From NCBI GenBank assembly GCA_040635515.1, contig JBEYHY010000015.1, positions 3,880-67,879 on the forward strand: a stretch of DNA of 64,000 bases, written 5' to 3'. The DNA is from Prauserella_A sp040635515. Its GTDB lineage: Bacteria > Actinomycetota > Actinomycetes > Mycobacteriales > Pseudonocardiaceae. The notes below the pieces were generated by a model. The model did no database searches. It was not told the DNA's origin and was given only the letters and a program-made list of their open reading frames with translations. Each line of letters opens with the position of its first letter. Position 1 is the stretch's first letter. Below are positions 33,683 to 42,880 of the stretch, piece after piece. Position numbers and translations under genes: made by a program.

Positions 33683-36057
33683 GTGATCGCCAGATCCGTT
33701 CTCAATGGGTTGCCCCGCATGGCACTCCACACCGCGGCCGGGGTCAGCGGCATGTCGGCGTGCCGGACGCCGAGTGGTTTCAACGCGTCGAGTACCGCGT
33801 TGACAACGGCGGGAGGTGAGCCCACCGTCGCCGACTCCCCGACGCCCTTCGCCCCGATGGGATGGTGCGGCGAAGGAGTCACCGTCTCGCCGAGCCGCCA
33901 GCTCGGGCATTCCATCGACGTGGGCAAGAGGTAGTCCATAAAGGACCCACCGAGGTGGTTTCCGTCCTCGTCGAAAGCCATCACCTGCATCAGCGCCATG
34001 CCGACGCCGTCGGCGAGCCCGCCGTGCACCTGCCCCTCGACGATCATCGGGTTGATCCGCACGCCACAGTCGTCGACGGCGGCGAACGAACGCACCGTCA
34101 CCTGTCCCGTCCCCGGATCGACATCCACGACGCACACATAGGCGCCGAAGGGATAGGTCAGGTTGGGCGGGTTGTACACACACGTGGCGTCGAGATGCCC
34201 CTCGACGTCCTCGGGCAGTTCCAGGTCGGAGTGCGCGGCGAGCGCGATCTCCTGGATACTCCGGCCCGCCTCCCTGTCACCCTTGACGAACCAGCGGCCC
34301 TTCTCCCATTCGAGGTCGTCCGCGCTCACCTCCAGCATCGCCGAGGCCACGATCCTCGCCCTCTCCCTGACCTTTCTCGCGACGACCGCGGCCGCGGCTC
34401 CGGACACCGGCGTCGAGCGCGACCCGTAGGTACCGAGCCCGAACGGGGTCTGATCGGTGTCGCCGTGCACCACGTCGATGTCGTCGGGTGAGATACCGAG
34501 TTCCTCCGCGACGATCTGCGCGAACGTCGTTTCGTGGCCCTGCCCCTGCGTCTGACAGGACAGCCGCAGCACGGCCTTTCCCGTCGGATGCACCCGAAGC
34601 TCGGCGCCGTCGGCCATACCGAGTCCGAGTATGTCCATGTGCTTGCGGGGGCCCGCGCCGACGGCCTCGGTGAAGAAGCTGAGCCCGATACCCATCAGTT
34701 CGCCCCGCTCGCGGCGACGCTCCTGCTCGGCCCTCAGTTCTTTGTAGCCGGCGAGATCGAGCGCGGCCCGCAACGTCGCGGGATAGTCGCCCGAGTCGTA
34801 AACCCAGCCGGTTTTGCTCTCGTAGGGGAACTGGTCGGGTCGCAGCAGGTTCCGCATCCGCAGCTCCGCCGGATCGAGCCCGAGGTCGTAGGCGAGCACG
34901 TCGACGAGCCGCTCCACCAGATACACCGCCTCGGTGATGCGGAAGGAACACGCGTAGGCAACGCCACCCGGCGCCTTGTTGGTGTAGACGCCGGTGACCT
35001 CGCAGTGCGCGGCCGTGAGGTCGTAGGAGCCGGTGAAAACCCCGAAGAAGCCCGCGGGGAACTTGGTCGGCTGGGCCGTGCCGTTGAAGGCGCCGTGATC
35101 GGCGAGCACCTTGACCCTGATCGCGAGTATCCGCCCTTCCCGGGTCGCCGCGATCTCCCCGTGCATGTGGTAGTCACGGGCGAAGGACGTGCTCATCAGG
35201 TTTTCCGAGCGATCCTCCATCCACTTCACCGGTTTCCCGGTGAGGATCGAGCCGACGACCGCACACACGTACCCGGGATAGATACCGACCTTGTTGCCGA
35301 ATCCGCCGCCGATGTCGGGTGAGATCACCCTGATCTTGTGCTCGGGGATTCCGGCCACGAGCGCGTACAGAGTGCGGTGGGCGTGCGGCGCCTGCGTCGT
35401 CGTCCACACGGTGAGTTTGCCCGTCACCGGGTCCATGTCGGCGACGGTGCCGCAGGTCTCCAGCGGCGCCGGATGCACCCTGGGGTACAGCATGTCCTGC
35501 CCGGCAACGACGTCGGCACCGGCGAACACCTCGTCGGTGTGCTGCTTGTCGCCGGTTTCCCAGTCGAAGATGTGGTTGCCGGTACGGCCTTCGATGTCGT
35601 CCCTGATCACCGGCGCGTCATCGGCGAGTGCCTTCTTGGCGTCGATCACCGCCGGGAGCGGTTCGTACTCGACCTCGATCAGTTCGAGTGCGTCCCGTGC
35701 CGCGTAACGATCCTCCGCGACGACGAAGGCGACTTCCTGCCCCTGGAATCGAACCTTGTCCGTGGCGAGCACCGCCTGGACGTCGTGTGACAGCGTCGGC
35801 ATCCACGCCAGATTCAGGCTTTCCAGCGTCGCACCGGTGACGACGGCCCTCACCTTGGGATGGGCTTCGGCCGCGCTCGTGTCCACCGACAGGATCCTGG
35901 CGTGGGCGTGCGGGCTGCGCAGAATGGCACCGTGCAACATGCCGGGCAGCGCGACGTCGTCGACGTAGGTGCCCTTGCCTCTGACGAAGCGCACGTCCTC
36001 TTTCCGGTGCATGCGCCCGAATCCCATGGGGCTCTGGTGATTCTCGACGGCGGTCAT
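33679..36057 (-). CDS. coxL: Carbon monoxide dehydrogenase large (molybdenum) subunit, form I type
   Basis: A 792-residue molybdenum hydroxylase large subunit. The active-site loop is AYACSFR at residues 367-373, which fits the form I pattern AYxCSFR, with Cys370 the copper ligand. TTQAPHAHR (Gln222) and the catalytic Glu in GAKGVGESATVG near the C-terminus are present, as are the cofactor-binding PDIGGGFGNK and GQGHETTFAQI. Start ATG 36057 (MTAVENHQSPMGFG) overlaps the coxS stop as ATGA. Arg is usual at position 369 but Ala is found. Gene order M-S-L-F-D-E supports CO oxidation rather than xanthine or another substrate. Confidence 0.92.
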   Translation of the reverse strand: MTAVENHQSPMGFGRMHRKEDVRFVRGKGTYVDDVALPGMLHGAILRSPHAHARILSVDTSAAEAHPKVRAVVTGATLESLNLAWMPTLSHDVQAVLATDKVRFQGQEVAFVVAEDRYAARDALELIEVEYEPLPAVIDAKKALADDAPVIRDDIEGRTGNHIFDWETGDKQHTDEVFAGADVVAGQDMLYPRVHPAPLETCGTVADMDPVTGKLTVWTTTQAPHAHRTLYALVAGIPEHKIRVISPDIGGGFGNKVGIYPGYVCAVVGSILTGKPVKWMEDRSENLMSTSFARDYHMHGEIAATREGRILAIRVKVLADHGAFNGTAQPTKFPAGFFGVFTGSYDLTAAHCEVTGVYTNKAPGGVAYACSFRITEAVYLVERLVDVLAYDLGLDPAELRMRNLLRPDQFPYESKTGWVYDSGDYPATLRAALDLAGYKELRAEQERRRERGELMGIGLSFFTEAVGAGPRKHMDILGLGMADGAELRVHPTGKAVLRLSCQTQGQGHETTFAQIVAEELGISPDDIDVVHGDTDQTPFGLGTYGSRSTPVSGAAAAVVARKVRERARIVASAMLEVSADDLEWEKGRWFVKGDREAGRSIQEIALAAHSDLELPEDVEGHLDATCVYNPPNLTYPFGAYVCVVDVDPGTGQVTVRSFAAVDDCGVRINPMIVEGQVHGGLADGVGMALMQVMAFDEDGNHLGGSFMDYLLPTSMECPSWRLGETVTPSPHHPIGAKGVGESATVGSPPAVVNAVLDALKPLGVRHADMPLTPAAVWSAMRGNPLRTDLAIT

Positions 36058-36554
36058 GCCCGCACCTCCGCGTCCGGTGTTTCGTTCTCCGCACCCGCCT
36101 CGTGCTCGGCGGCCCAGCGCACCGACCGCACGATGTTCTCGTATCCCGTGCACCGGCAGAGCTGTCCCGATATCGCCTCCCGGATGTCCTTTTCGGACGG
36201 ATCGGGGTTGTTGTCGATGAGCCAGCGCGCGGTCATCATCATTCCGGGAGTGCAGAAGCCGCACTGCAATCCGTGGCACTGCACGAATCCCCGCTGAACC
36301 GCGTCCAGCCCTTCCGCTCCCGCGAGGCCTTCCACCGTGCGGACCTCGTGCCCTTCGGTCATCACTGCGAGGACGGTGCACGACTTCACCGGCGTACCGT
36401 CGAGCCATACGACACAGGCACCGCAGTTGGAAGTGTCGCAGCCCCAGTGCGTTCCGGTGAGCCCGAGATTGTCGCGCAGGAAATGCACGAGAAGCAACCG
36501 GGGTTCGACGTCGGCGGTATGCGTTTCGCCGTTGACGGTGACCGTGATTTCCAT
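36054..36554 (-). CDS. coxS: Carbon monoxide dehydrogenase small iron-sulphur subunit
   Basis: A 166-residue subunit with two [2Fe-2S] clusters. The plant-type cluster is in WGCDTSNCGACVVW plus KSCTVLAV; the second, fold-specific one is in CHGLQCGFCTPGMMM and GQLCRCTGYENI. It carries electrons from the molybdenum site to FAD. ATG 36554 (MEITVTVNGETH) starts one base after the coxM stop; the stop overlaps coxL. Length agrees with CoxS. Confidence 0.95.
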   Translation of the reverse strand: MEITVTVNGETHTADVEPRLLLVHFLRDNLGLTGTHWGCDTSNCGACVVWLDGTPVKSCTVLAVMTEGHEVRTVEGLAGAEGLDAVQRGFVQCHGLQCGFCTPGMMMTARWLIDNNPDPSEKDIREAISGQLCRCTGYENIVRSVRWAAEHEAGAENETPDAEVRA

Positions 36555-36555
36555 G

Positions 36556-37440
36556 TCAGCTCTCCTCGCGCTGCTGCTCGCCGTACCAGCGTCCTCGCGC
36601 CGTGCGCAGCGCACGCTCGGTCAGCGTCGCCGCAAGATGCCGTTTGTATTCGACGGGTCCACGTTGGTCGGTGAAGGGATTGCAGTGTTCGGCCGCGATC
36701 CGCGCGGCCTCGGCGAACCGCTCGTCGGTCGCGGGGCCCTCGATCAGAAACTCCTCGGCCTCCCGCGCGTGGAAGTTGCGTGCTCCCAACGCGGTCAGCC
36801 CGATTCCCGCTTCCTCGACGGCGCCGTCGTTCACCCGGAGTACCGCCCCGGCCGCCGCGACGGCCCAATCTCCCGCCCTGCGCTCGACTTTCCGGTAGGC
36901 CGAAGCCGACGATCGGATCGGAACCCGCAATTCGATCAGCAATTCGTCCGGTTCGAGTACCGTCTGGTACGGGCCCACGAAAAACTCGCGCACCGCGACG
37001 ATCCGCTCGCCCGCCGGTCCAATGATCACGGCATCCGCCCGCACCGCGGCGAAAACCGCCGAAAGGTCCTCCGAAGGATCGGCCTGGCACAGCGATCCAC
37101 CGACCGTTCCTCTGTTGCGCACTACCGGATCGGCAATCACCTTCTCGGCATCGTGAAAGATGGGAAAATGCTCACCGGCCACGGCTGAGGCCAAAAGTTC
37201 GGCATGCCGCACCATCGCGCCGATCCGCAACCGAGGTCCCTCGACACCGATGGTCGCCAGTTCGGCCAGATCGTTGATGTCGATGAGGGTTTCCGGCTGC
37301 GCGAGCCGCAACTTCATCATCGGGATGAGACTGTGCCCGCCCGCGACGATCCTGCTTTCGGGCCCATACCTGCCAAGCAGTGCCAGCGCGTGCTCGACGC
37401 TGGCCGCCTTCTCGTACTGGAACTGCGCGGGTACCTGCAT
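36556..37440 (-). CDS. coxM: Carbon monoxide dehydrogenase medium FAD subunit
   Basis: A 294-residue flavoprotein of the PCMH fold. FAD-binding motifs are IVAGGHSLIPMMKLR (residues 31-45) and RNRGTVGGSLCQADPSED. ATG 37440 (MQVPAQFQYEKAAS) has AGGGAGAG 5 nt upstream. First gene of the cluster, divergent from the LysR regulator with 140 bp between them. Its electrons go from CoxS to the quinone pool. Confidence 0.94.
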   Translation of the reverse strand: MQVPAQFQYEKAASVEHALALLGRYGPESRIVAGGHSLIPMMKLRLAQPETLIDINDLAELATIGVEGPRLRIGAMVRHAELLASAVAGEHFPIFHDAEKVIADPVVRNRGTVGGSLCQADPSEDLSAVFAAVRADAVIIGPAGERIVAVREFFVGPYQTVLEPDELLIELRVPIRSSASAYRKVERRAGDWAVAAAGAVLRVNDGAVEEAGIGLTALGARNFHAREAEEFLIEGPATDERFAEAARIAAEHCNPFTDQRGPVEYKRHLAATLTERALRTARGRWYGEQQREES

Positions 37441-37552
37441 TCGCTCTCCCTGAGCCTTCCTGGCGCATCGGCACTGTTGGCTCGCAAGGTTGGGGCAGGA
37501 AACGCATTCCGGCAATGGTCAGTTAAGGGTCTGGTTATGTAGCCTGGTCCGC

Positions 37553-37564
37553 TGACTGGAGTCA
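37553..37564 (+). promoter_or_regulatory. 12-bp palindrome in the coxM-lysR gap
   Basis: TGACTGGAGTCA has perfect 5-base arms around GG, 16 nt before the LysR start. It may be an autoregulatory half of the LysR binding region; the gap also must hold both promoters. The site is short, so support is modest. Confidence 0.4.
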
Positions 37565-37580
37565 CAAGCCGGGTGGGTCG

Positions 37581-38519
37581 ATGACCCTCGGCCAACTCAG
37601 CGCTTTCGTTCTCGTCGCCCGCCTCGGTTCGGTGACGGCGGCGGCACGCGCACTCGGAGTCAGCGAACCCGCTGTCTCACAAGCACTCGCCGCGTTGCGC
37701 CAGCACCACGACGACAGACTGCTGGTGCGCACACGCGAGGGTATGACGCTGACCGCCGGCGGGCGGCGGCTGCTGCCGATCGCGTCGCAGATGGTGTCAC
37801 TCGGCGCCGACGCCGAGGCGGCGGTGCGCGAGGCGAAGGGCGTCGCCGAGGAACTGCGGGTCGTTGTCGCCAGCACCATCGCCGAATTCGTCGCCAACCC
37901 GTTGCTTGAGGCGTTCGGCGGAAGGTCGGGCAGTCCGGTCGAGTTCTCGGCGGGCCTCGCCAAGACCGCCGAAATGCCGGTGCTGGTCGGCAACCGGCTG
38001 GCCGATGCCGCGCTGGGGCCGAGGATCGACGACGCCGATCTGGACAGCATGCCGATCTTCCGCGGCACGCTTGTGGCCGTGGGTTCGCCACGACGGCACC
38101 GCGGCGGCTCGCCTTCGGCCTGGCCGTGGCTGGTCGATCCCTCCGGCACTGACGAGAAGAGTGACGCCGGTGTGCTGCTGCGCAAGCTGGCCGTCCCCGA
38201 CGAGCGAGTCCGGGTCTTCGCCAATCAGACCGCCGCGTGGTCGGCGGCCGCGAGCGGGCTCGGCGTCTCGATCGCCGTCGAACACCTCGTCGCCCCGCAG
38301 TTGCGGAGGCGGGAACTGGTCGTCGTACCGACGAGGGTGACGCCGATGCCGGTGTACTGGCACGTGACGACGGCGACGCGCGATCGCTGTTCCGTTGTCG
38401 CTTCCTCGCTCAGGCACTTCCTCGGCACACCGGTGGCGATGCAGATCATGCGGTCGCCAGGCAGCGGTGTCCCGCCTTCGCGGTTCCGCCCGCCCGTCTT
38501 CGTGACGATCTGGAGCTAG
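37581..38519 (+). CDS. LysR-family regulator, divergent from the cox cluster
   Basis: A 312-residue LysR regulator. The winged helix is at residues 1-60 (MTLGQLSAFVLVARLGSVTA, LGVSEPAVSQALAALRQ); the effector domain follows from about residue 90. In Mycobacterium sp. JC1 a LysR protein (CutR) next to the CO dehydrogenase genes controls them, so the same job is likely here. The stop shares the four bases CTAG with the stop of the convergent lipoprotein gene. Confidence 0.9.
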   Translation: MTLGQLSAFVLVARLGSVTAAARALGVSEPAVSQALAALRQHHDDRLLVRTREGMTLTAGGRRLLPIASQMVSLGADAEAAVREAKGVAEELRVVVASTIAEFVANPLLEAFGGRSGSPVEFSAGLAKTAEMPVLVGNRLADAALGPRIDDADLDSMPIFRGTLVAVGSPRRHRGGSPSAWPWLVDPSGTDEKSDAGVLLRKLAVPDERVRVFANQTAAWSAAASGLGVSIAVEHLVAPQLRRRELVVVPTRVTPMPVYWHVTTATRDRCSVVASSLRHFLGTPVAMQIMRSPGSGVPPSRFRPPVFVTIWS

Positions 38520-39070
38520 CCGCGCTTGAGGGAGAAGTCGCTGCAGCCCGCGCCGGCGACCCTGCCCTCCATGGTGTCGCCGGATACCGAGGCGATTCCG
38601 AGATCGACCATGATGTAGTTGCCCGGCTGATCGATCCACTTGTCCTGCTGGAACACGAAACCGTTGGGGGTGTTCCGGCCGATCATGGAGAAGCTGCCCG
38701 ATTCCGCGGCAGCCCCTCCCTCGACGGGCGAGAACGTGAACACCGCGGCCACCGTGTCCCCTTCCGGCGCCGACACCTTGAGTTCGAGACCGGTTTCGCC
38801 CTGCGAGCAGACGTAGGTCCCCTTCCAGGTGCCCACGAGCGCGGCCGGGTCGATCTCGTCGGCTTGCGGCGAGGTCTGTGACGTCGGCGAGGTCGGCGAG
38901 GTCGAAGGTGTCGGCGAGGTCGGCGAACCGGGCGAGGACGTGGGAGAGGTCGCCGTCGCCGACGGCGAGCCCGCCTCCTGGGCCGTTCCGGTCACCTGCT
39001 CGGCACACGCGCCGAGCAGGAAAACGGACAACAGGAGCGAGCCGAGAACGGCGGCGATACGCGTGAGCAC
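38516..39070 (-). CDS. Lipoprotein, paralogue of the next gene
   Basis: A 184-residue lipoprotein: signal peptide with lipobox LLGAC (Cys22), a Ser/Thr/Pro linker (residues 35-68, repeated SPTSP units) and a compact domain starting ALVGTWKGTYVCSQGE. The same GTWKGTY box is found in the neighbouring lipoprotein. The second half has GNYIMVDLGIASVSGDTMEG. It may be a lipocalin-like or beta-barrel fold, but no family is recognised. The stop overlaps that of the LysR gene. Confidence 0.8.
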   Translation of the reverse strand: MLTRIAAVLGSLLLSVFLLGACAEQVTGTAQEAGSPSATATSPTSSPGSPTSPTPSTSPTSPTSQTSPQADEIDPAALVGTWKGTYVCSQGETGLELKVSAPEGDTVAAVFTFSPVEGGAAAESGSFSMIGRNTPNGFVFQQDKWIDQPGNYIMVDLGIASVSGDTMEGRVAGAGCSDFSLKRG

Positions 39071-39120
39071 GCAGGGATCCTAACCGGGTGCCCCCGGGCG
39101 AGCAGGGGCACAGGATCGGG

Positions 39121-39648
39121 CTAGCCCTCCCGGTTCAGCACCACATCGGTGCAGCCCCGCTGCCCCGCGTCACCGAGCACGTAGCCCATCATGGCGTCGC
39201 CCGCGACCTCGGTGATCCCGAAATCGATCATGCCGGTGCCCTCGGCCTGCTCGATCCAGCGAATCGAGGCGAACAGGATGGTGCCGTCGTCGGCGAGGAA
39301 CGCGTCGGAGCGGTGGCTGCCGGGTGTGATCTCGGGGCCACCGTCGGCGGTCGCGAGCGAGACGGTGGTGGAAGCGGATTCCCCGTCATACTCCTCGATC
39401 TCCACGGTCAGGCCGCCGGGGCCTTCCGGGCACATGTAGGTGCCCTTCCACGTCCCCTGGAGCTTGCCGAGGTCGTAGCCGGAACCGCCACCCTGGCCCG
39501 GCGGCGCCGTTTCGGAGGAACCCGGCCGCTCCCCGCTACCGGGGGCGGGTGAGGCAGTCCCCTCCTGCTCCCCCGCACACCCCGCCGTCACGACCGTGGC
39601 GGCGAGCAACGACAAACCTGCGACGAGCCGACGAGTCCGAATACGCAC
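39121..39648 (-). CDS. Lipoprotein, paralogue of the previous gene
   Basis: A 175-residue lipoprotein with lipobox VTAGC (Cys24), a Gly/Ser/Pro linker and a C-terminal domain with LQGTWKGTYMCPEGPGG and GTGMIDFGITEVAGDAMMG, clearly similar to the domain of the downstream neighbour. Two cysteines (TYMC and RGCTD) are conserved between the two. The pair arose by tandem duplication. Envelope role unknown. Confidence 0.8.
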   Translation of the reverse strand: MRIRTRRLVAGLSLLAATVVTAGCAGEQEGTASPAPGSGERPGSSETAPPGQGGGSGYDLGKLQGTWKGTYMCPEGPGGLTVEIEEYDGESASTTVSLATADGGPEITPGSHRSDAFLADDGTILFASIRWIEQAEGTGMIDFGITEVAGDAMMGYVLGDAGQRGCTDVVLNREG

Positions 39649-39732
39649 GGCGCAGAACTCTAACGTTCAACACAAACGAGAAGCGAATTACCCGCGTTTG
39701 TCACACGTTCGCACCCGCTCCGGAAACGCGAA

Positions 39733-39763
39733 CGGCGCCCCCGCCGAGATGGCGGGGGCGCCG
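39733..39763 (-). terminator. Terminator of icd
   Basis: CGGCGCCCCCGCC pairs perfectly with its complement around GAGAT, 26 nt after the icd stop. Confidence 0.85.
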
Positions 39764-39788
39764 GATCGAGCGATGCGCTTCAGCCCGG

Positions 39789-41012
39789 TCAGCCCTGGGC
39801 GATCTTCTTCGCCAGGTTCTCGTCCAGCGTCGCGAGGAAGTCCTCGGTGGTCTGGAACGGCTGGTCCTTACCGACCAGCAGCGCGAGGTCCTTGGTCATC
39901 TTGCCGCTCTCGACGGTCTCGATGACGACCTGCTCCAGCTTGGTCGCGAAGCCGACCAGCTCCGAGTTGCCGTCGAGCTTGCCCCTGTGCTCAAGGCCCC
40001 TCGTCCACGCGAAGATCGAGGCGATCGGGTTGGTCGAGGTGGGCTTGCCCTGCTGGTGCTGCCGGTAGTGGCGGGTGACCGTGCCGTGAGCCGCCTCGGC
40101 CTCGACGGTCCTGCCGTCGGGGGTACGCAGCACGGAGGTCATGAGGCCGAGCGACCCGAAGCCCTGCGCGACGGTGTCGGACTGCACGTCGCCGTCGTAG
40201 TTCTTGCAGGCCCACACGTAGCCGCCCTCCCACTTGAGCGACGCGGCGACCATGTCGTCGATCAGCCGGTGCTCGTAGGTGAGGCCCTTCGCGTCGAAGT
40301 CCGCCTTGAACTCGGCTTCGAAGATCTCCTGGAACACGTCCTTGAACATGCCGTCGTAGGCCTTGAGGATCGTGTTCTTCGTCGACATGTAGACCGGGAA
40401 GCCGCGGTCGAGCCCGTACTGCAGCGAGGCGCGGGCGAAGTCCTCGATGGAACGGCGGTAGTTGTACATCCCCATGGTGACGCCGCCACCCTCGGGGAAG
40501 TTGGCGACCTCGAACTCCATCGGCTCCGAACCGTCGGCCGGGGTGTAGGTCATGGTGACCGTTCCGGGGCCGGGGACCTTGAAGTCGGTGGCCTTGTACT
40601 GGTCGCCGTGCGCGTGCCTGCCCACGATGATCGGCTTGGTCCAGCCGGGCACCAGTCGCGGAATGTTGGAGATGACGATCGGCTCACGGAAGATCACGCC
40701 GCCGAGGATGTTCCTGATCGTCCCGTTGGGGCTGCGCCACATCTTCTTCAGGCCGAATTCCTCGACCCTGGCCTCATCAGGAGTGATGGTGGCGCACTTC
40801 ACGCCCACGCCGTGCTTCTTGATGGCGTTGGCCGCGTCGACCGTGATCTGGTCGTCGGTCCGGTCCCGTTCCTCGATACCGAGGTCGTAGTACTCCAGAT
40901 TGACGTCCAGGTACGGGTGAACCAGCTTGTCCTTGATGAACTGCCAGATGATGCGGGTCATCTCGTCGCCGTCGAGTTCGACGACGGTGCCCTCGACCTT
41001 GATCTTGGCCAT
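39789..41012 (-). CDS. icd: NADP-dependent isocitrate dehydrogenase
   Basis: A 407-residue homodimeric (eukaryote-like, subfamily II) isocitrate dehydrogenase making 2-oxoglutarate and NADPH. Marks: VVELDGDEMTRIIWQFIKD at the start, SPNGTIRNILGGVIFREP (substrate Ser and Arg residues), IVGRHAHGDQYKATD, LIDDMVAASLKWEGGYVWAC (metal-binding Asp), and AAHGTVTRHYRQHQQG for NADP binding. Monocistronic with its own terminator. It works with the sdh genes of this window in the citric acid cycle. Confidence 0.97.
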   Translation of the reverse strand: MAKIKVEGTVVELDGDEMTRIIWQFIKDKLVHPYLDVNLEYYDLGIEERDRTDDQITVDAANAIKKHGVGVKCATITPDEARVEEFGLKKMWRSPNGTIRNILGGVIFREPIVISNIPRLVPGWTKPIIVGRHAHGDQYKATDFKVPGPGTVTMTYTPADGSEPMEFEVANFPEGGGVTMGMYNYRRSIEDFARASLQYGLDRGFPVYMSTKNTILKAYDGMFKDVFQEIFEAEFKADFDAKGLTYEHRLIDDMVAASLKWEGGYVWACKNYDGDVQSDTVAQGFGSLGLMTSVLRTPDGRTVEAEAAHGTVTRHYRQHQQGKPTSTNPIASIFAWTRGLEHRGKLDGNSELVGFATKLEQVVIETVESGKMTKDLALLVGKDQPFQTTEDFLATLDENLAKKIAQG

Positions 41013-41174
41013 GTGCGGCGGGGCTCCTCTCGCGGATCTTCGCGTCTTTGTCCTTCGGCACGTGTAAGCGGTACAAGCGTACTGCTAAATGGGGTGTCGT
41101 GTCGCCCGCACCCCCGGTTACCCGCAGGTATACCGGAATCACCTGCCGTCGCACGGTACGCGGCCACACACCGT

Positions 41175-41211
41175 CGGCCCCCCGCTCCTCACGGTGAGGA
41201 ACGAGGGGCCG
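41175..41211 (-). terminator. Terminator of asnB
   Basis: CGGCCCC (41175-41181) pairs with GGGGCCG (41205-41211) and TCCTC with GAGGA inside, 14 nt past the asnB stop. Confidence 0.75.
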
Positions 41212-41224
41212 ATCGAATCAATCG

Positions 41225-42757
41225 TCAGGTTGTGGCGAAAAGGCCGAGCGTGCGCTCCGGCCGGATCCCGGCGAGCTCCCGCTGCCAGATCGCGTAGAAA
41301 CCGGCCTCTTCCTTGGTGCGCAGCTCGACACCTTCGGCAACGGCCACGTCCGGCGAGGAACGCACCGCGTCCTCCAGCACCTCCTTGGCACCGGAACCGT
41401 CGCCGAACTGCTCCTTGCCCCGGTACAGGATCTCCTCGGGCAACCAGCCCTCGAATGCCTCGCGCAGCAGCTTCTTCTCCTCACCGTGCGAGCCGCCAGG
41501 CGGCAGCATCTTGTGCTCGGGCGGGATCGACAGCGCCAGCTCGACGACCTCACGGTCGAGGAACGGCTCCCTCGCCTCCAGCCCGAACGCCATCGAGGCG
41601 CGGTCACAACGCTGCAGGTTCAGGTGATGCAACTCGCCGACCGTGCGCACCAGTTCCGCCTGCAACGCGTCCGGATCGGTGAACGGTTCCTCGTGGTAGT
41701 AGGAGTAACCGGCGAACAACTCGTCGGCACCCTCACCCGTGAGCACGGCGTGCACGTGCTTGACCGCGTACTCGGCGAGCAACAGGTTCGGTACCGCACT
41801 GCGCACGAGCGAGGGGTCGTAGTGCTCGATCGCGGTGACCGCCCTCGGCAGCGCGTCGATCGCGTCCTGCCTCGTCATGAGGATCTCGTGGTGCTCGATG
41901 TTGTGGTGCTTGACATCGAGGTAGTCGGCTACCCGCTTCGCGGCGAGCAGATCGGCGCTACCCGCAGAACCGACCGCGAAGGTGGGCAGCGGCTGCTTGT
42001 GCCGAGCCGCGTACTCGGCCGCGACAGCGGCGACGATGGCCGAATCGAGTCCGCCCGACAGGAAAACGCCGACACCGACGTCGCTCATCATGCGGTTCTC
42101 GACCGCCGTCACGATCGCCTCGCGCACCGACTTGACGAGCGACTGGTCCCACACGCCCGCTTCCTCCGCCCTGCGGGCGGGCCGGACATGGGAAGGCACG
42201 CTGTCCGCGAACCGCACGAGTCCACCGGCCGGGCTCCAGCAGTGCCCGGGAGGGAAGCTTTCGACGAGCGGCCTGTCCTCGACGTCGAACGCGCGCAACT
42301 CGCTGGCGAATAACGTGACGTCCTCGCGCCTCGCCCAGTACAACGGCTTCACGCCGAGCGGATCGCGCGCCGCGAGAAAATCACCGTCCTCCGTGGCGAA
42401 CGCCAGCGCGAACATGCCCCGCAACCTGGCCAGACCGACCGGACCGTCGACGATCAACGCGTGCAGCGCCGCCTCGCTGTCCGATCCCGTCTCGAACAGC
42501 TCGTGGCCGAGATCCTCCCTGATGTGCCGGTGATTGTAGATTTCGCCGTTGGCCACGAGATATGTTCTCGAATCGGCGTCACTCAGCGGCTGATGCCCGC
42601 CTTCAACATCCATAATGGACAAACGTTGATGGCCGAGCCAGACATTTCCCTTGCGGATTTCGCCAGTGTCGTCAGGACCCCGATGTTTGATCCGACTCAA
42701 CATTTCGCGACATGAACTGATATCGATGTTACCGACTGCGGCAACTATTCCACACAC
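41225..42757 (-). CDS. asnB: Asparagine synthase (glutamine-hydrolysing)
   Basis: A 510-residue asparagine synthetase B of the short type. Cys2 (MCGIVAAVGNI) is the glutaminase nucleophile after Met removal; RIKHRGPDDTG, GHQRLSIMD and NGEIYNH complete that domain. The synthetase half has the PP-loop VFLSGGLDSAIVA and LTGEGADELFAGYSYYH. GTG 42757 follows GAGGAGG. On the minus strand a TACAAT box at 42786-42791 is a likely -10. Found near folD and icd, no operon partner. Confidence 0.95.
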   Translation of the reverse strand: MCGIVAAVGNIDISSCREMLSRIKHRGPDDTGEIRKGNVWLGHQRLSIMDVEGGHQPLSDADSRTYLVANGEIYNHRHIREDLGHELFETGSDSEAALHALIVDGPVGLARLRGMFALAFATEDGDFLAARDPLGVKPLYWARREDVTLFASELRAFDVEDRPLVESFPPGHCWSPAGGLVRFADSVPSHVRPARRAEEAGVWDQSLVKSVREAIVTAVENRMMSDVGVGVFLSGGLDSAIVAAVAAEYAARHKQPLPTFAVGSAGSADLLAAKRVADYLDVKHHNIEHHEILMTRQDAIDALPRAVTAIEHYDPSLVRSAVPNLLLAEYAVKHVHAVLTGEGADELFAGYSYYHEEPFTDPDALQAELVRTVGELHHLNLQRCDRASMAFGLEAREPFLDREVVELALSIPPEHKMLPPGGSHGEEKKLLREAFEGWLPEEILYRGKEQFGDGSGAKEVLEDAVRSSPDVAVAEGVELRTKEEAGFYAIWQRELAGIRPERTLGLFATT

Positions 42758-42880
42758 TGGTGCGGCACCTCCTCGGTTACGACCAATTGTAGTTGAGATG
42801 CGTGCCGCTTTCGTGGCCGCCGCCGGTCTCGACTACCGCCGCGCTCGCTCCTACCCTGGTCACAGCGGAGGTGGTCAAAG

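Noticed and set aside
39549..41297. 582-codon open frame antisense to icd
   Set aside because: Pure shadow of icd; no protein family features.
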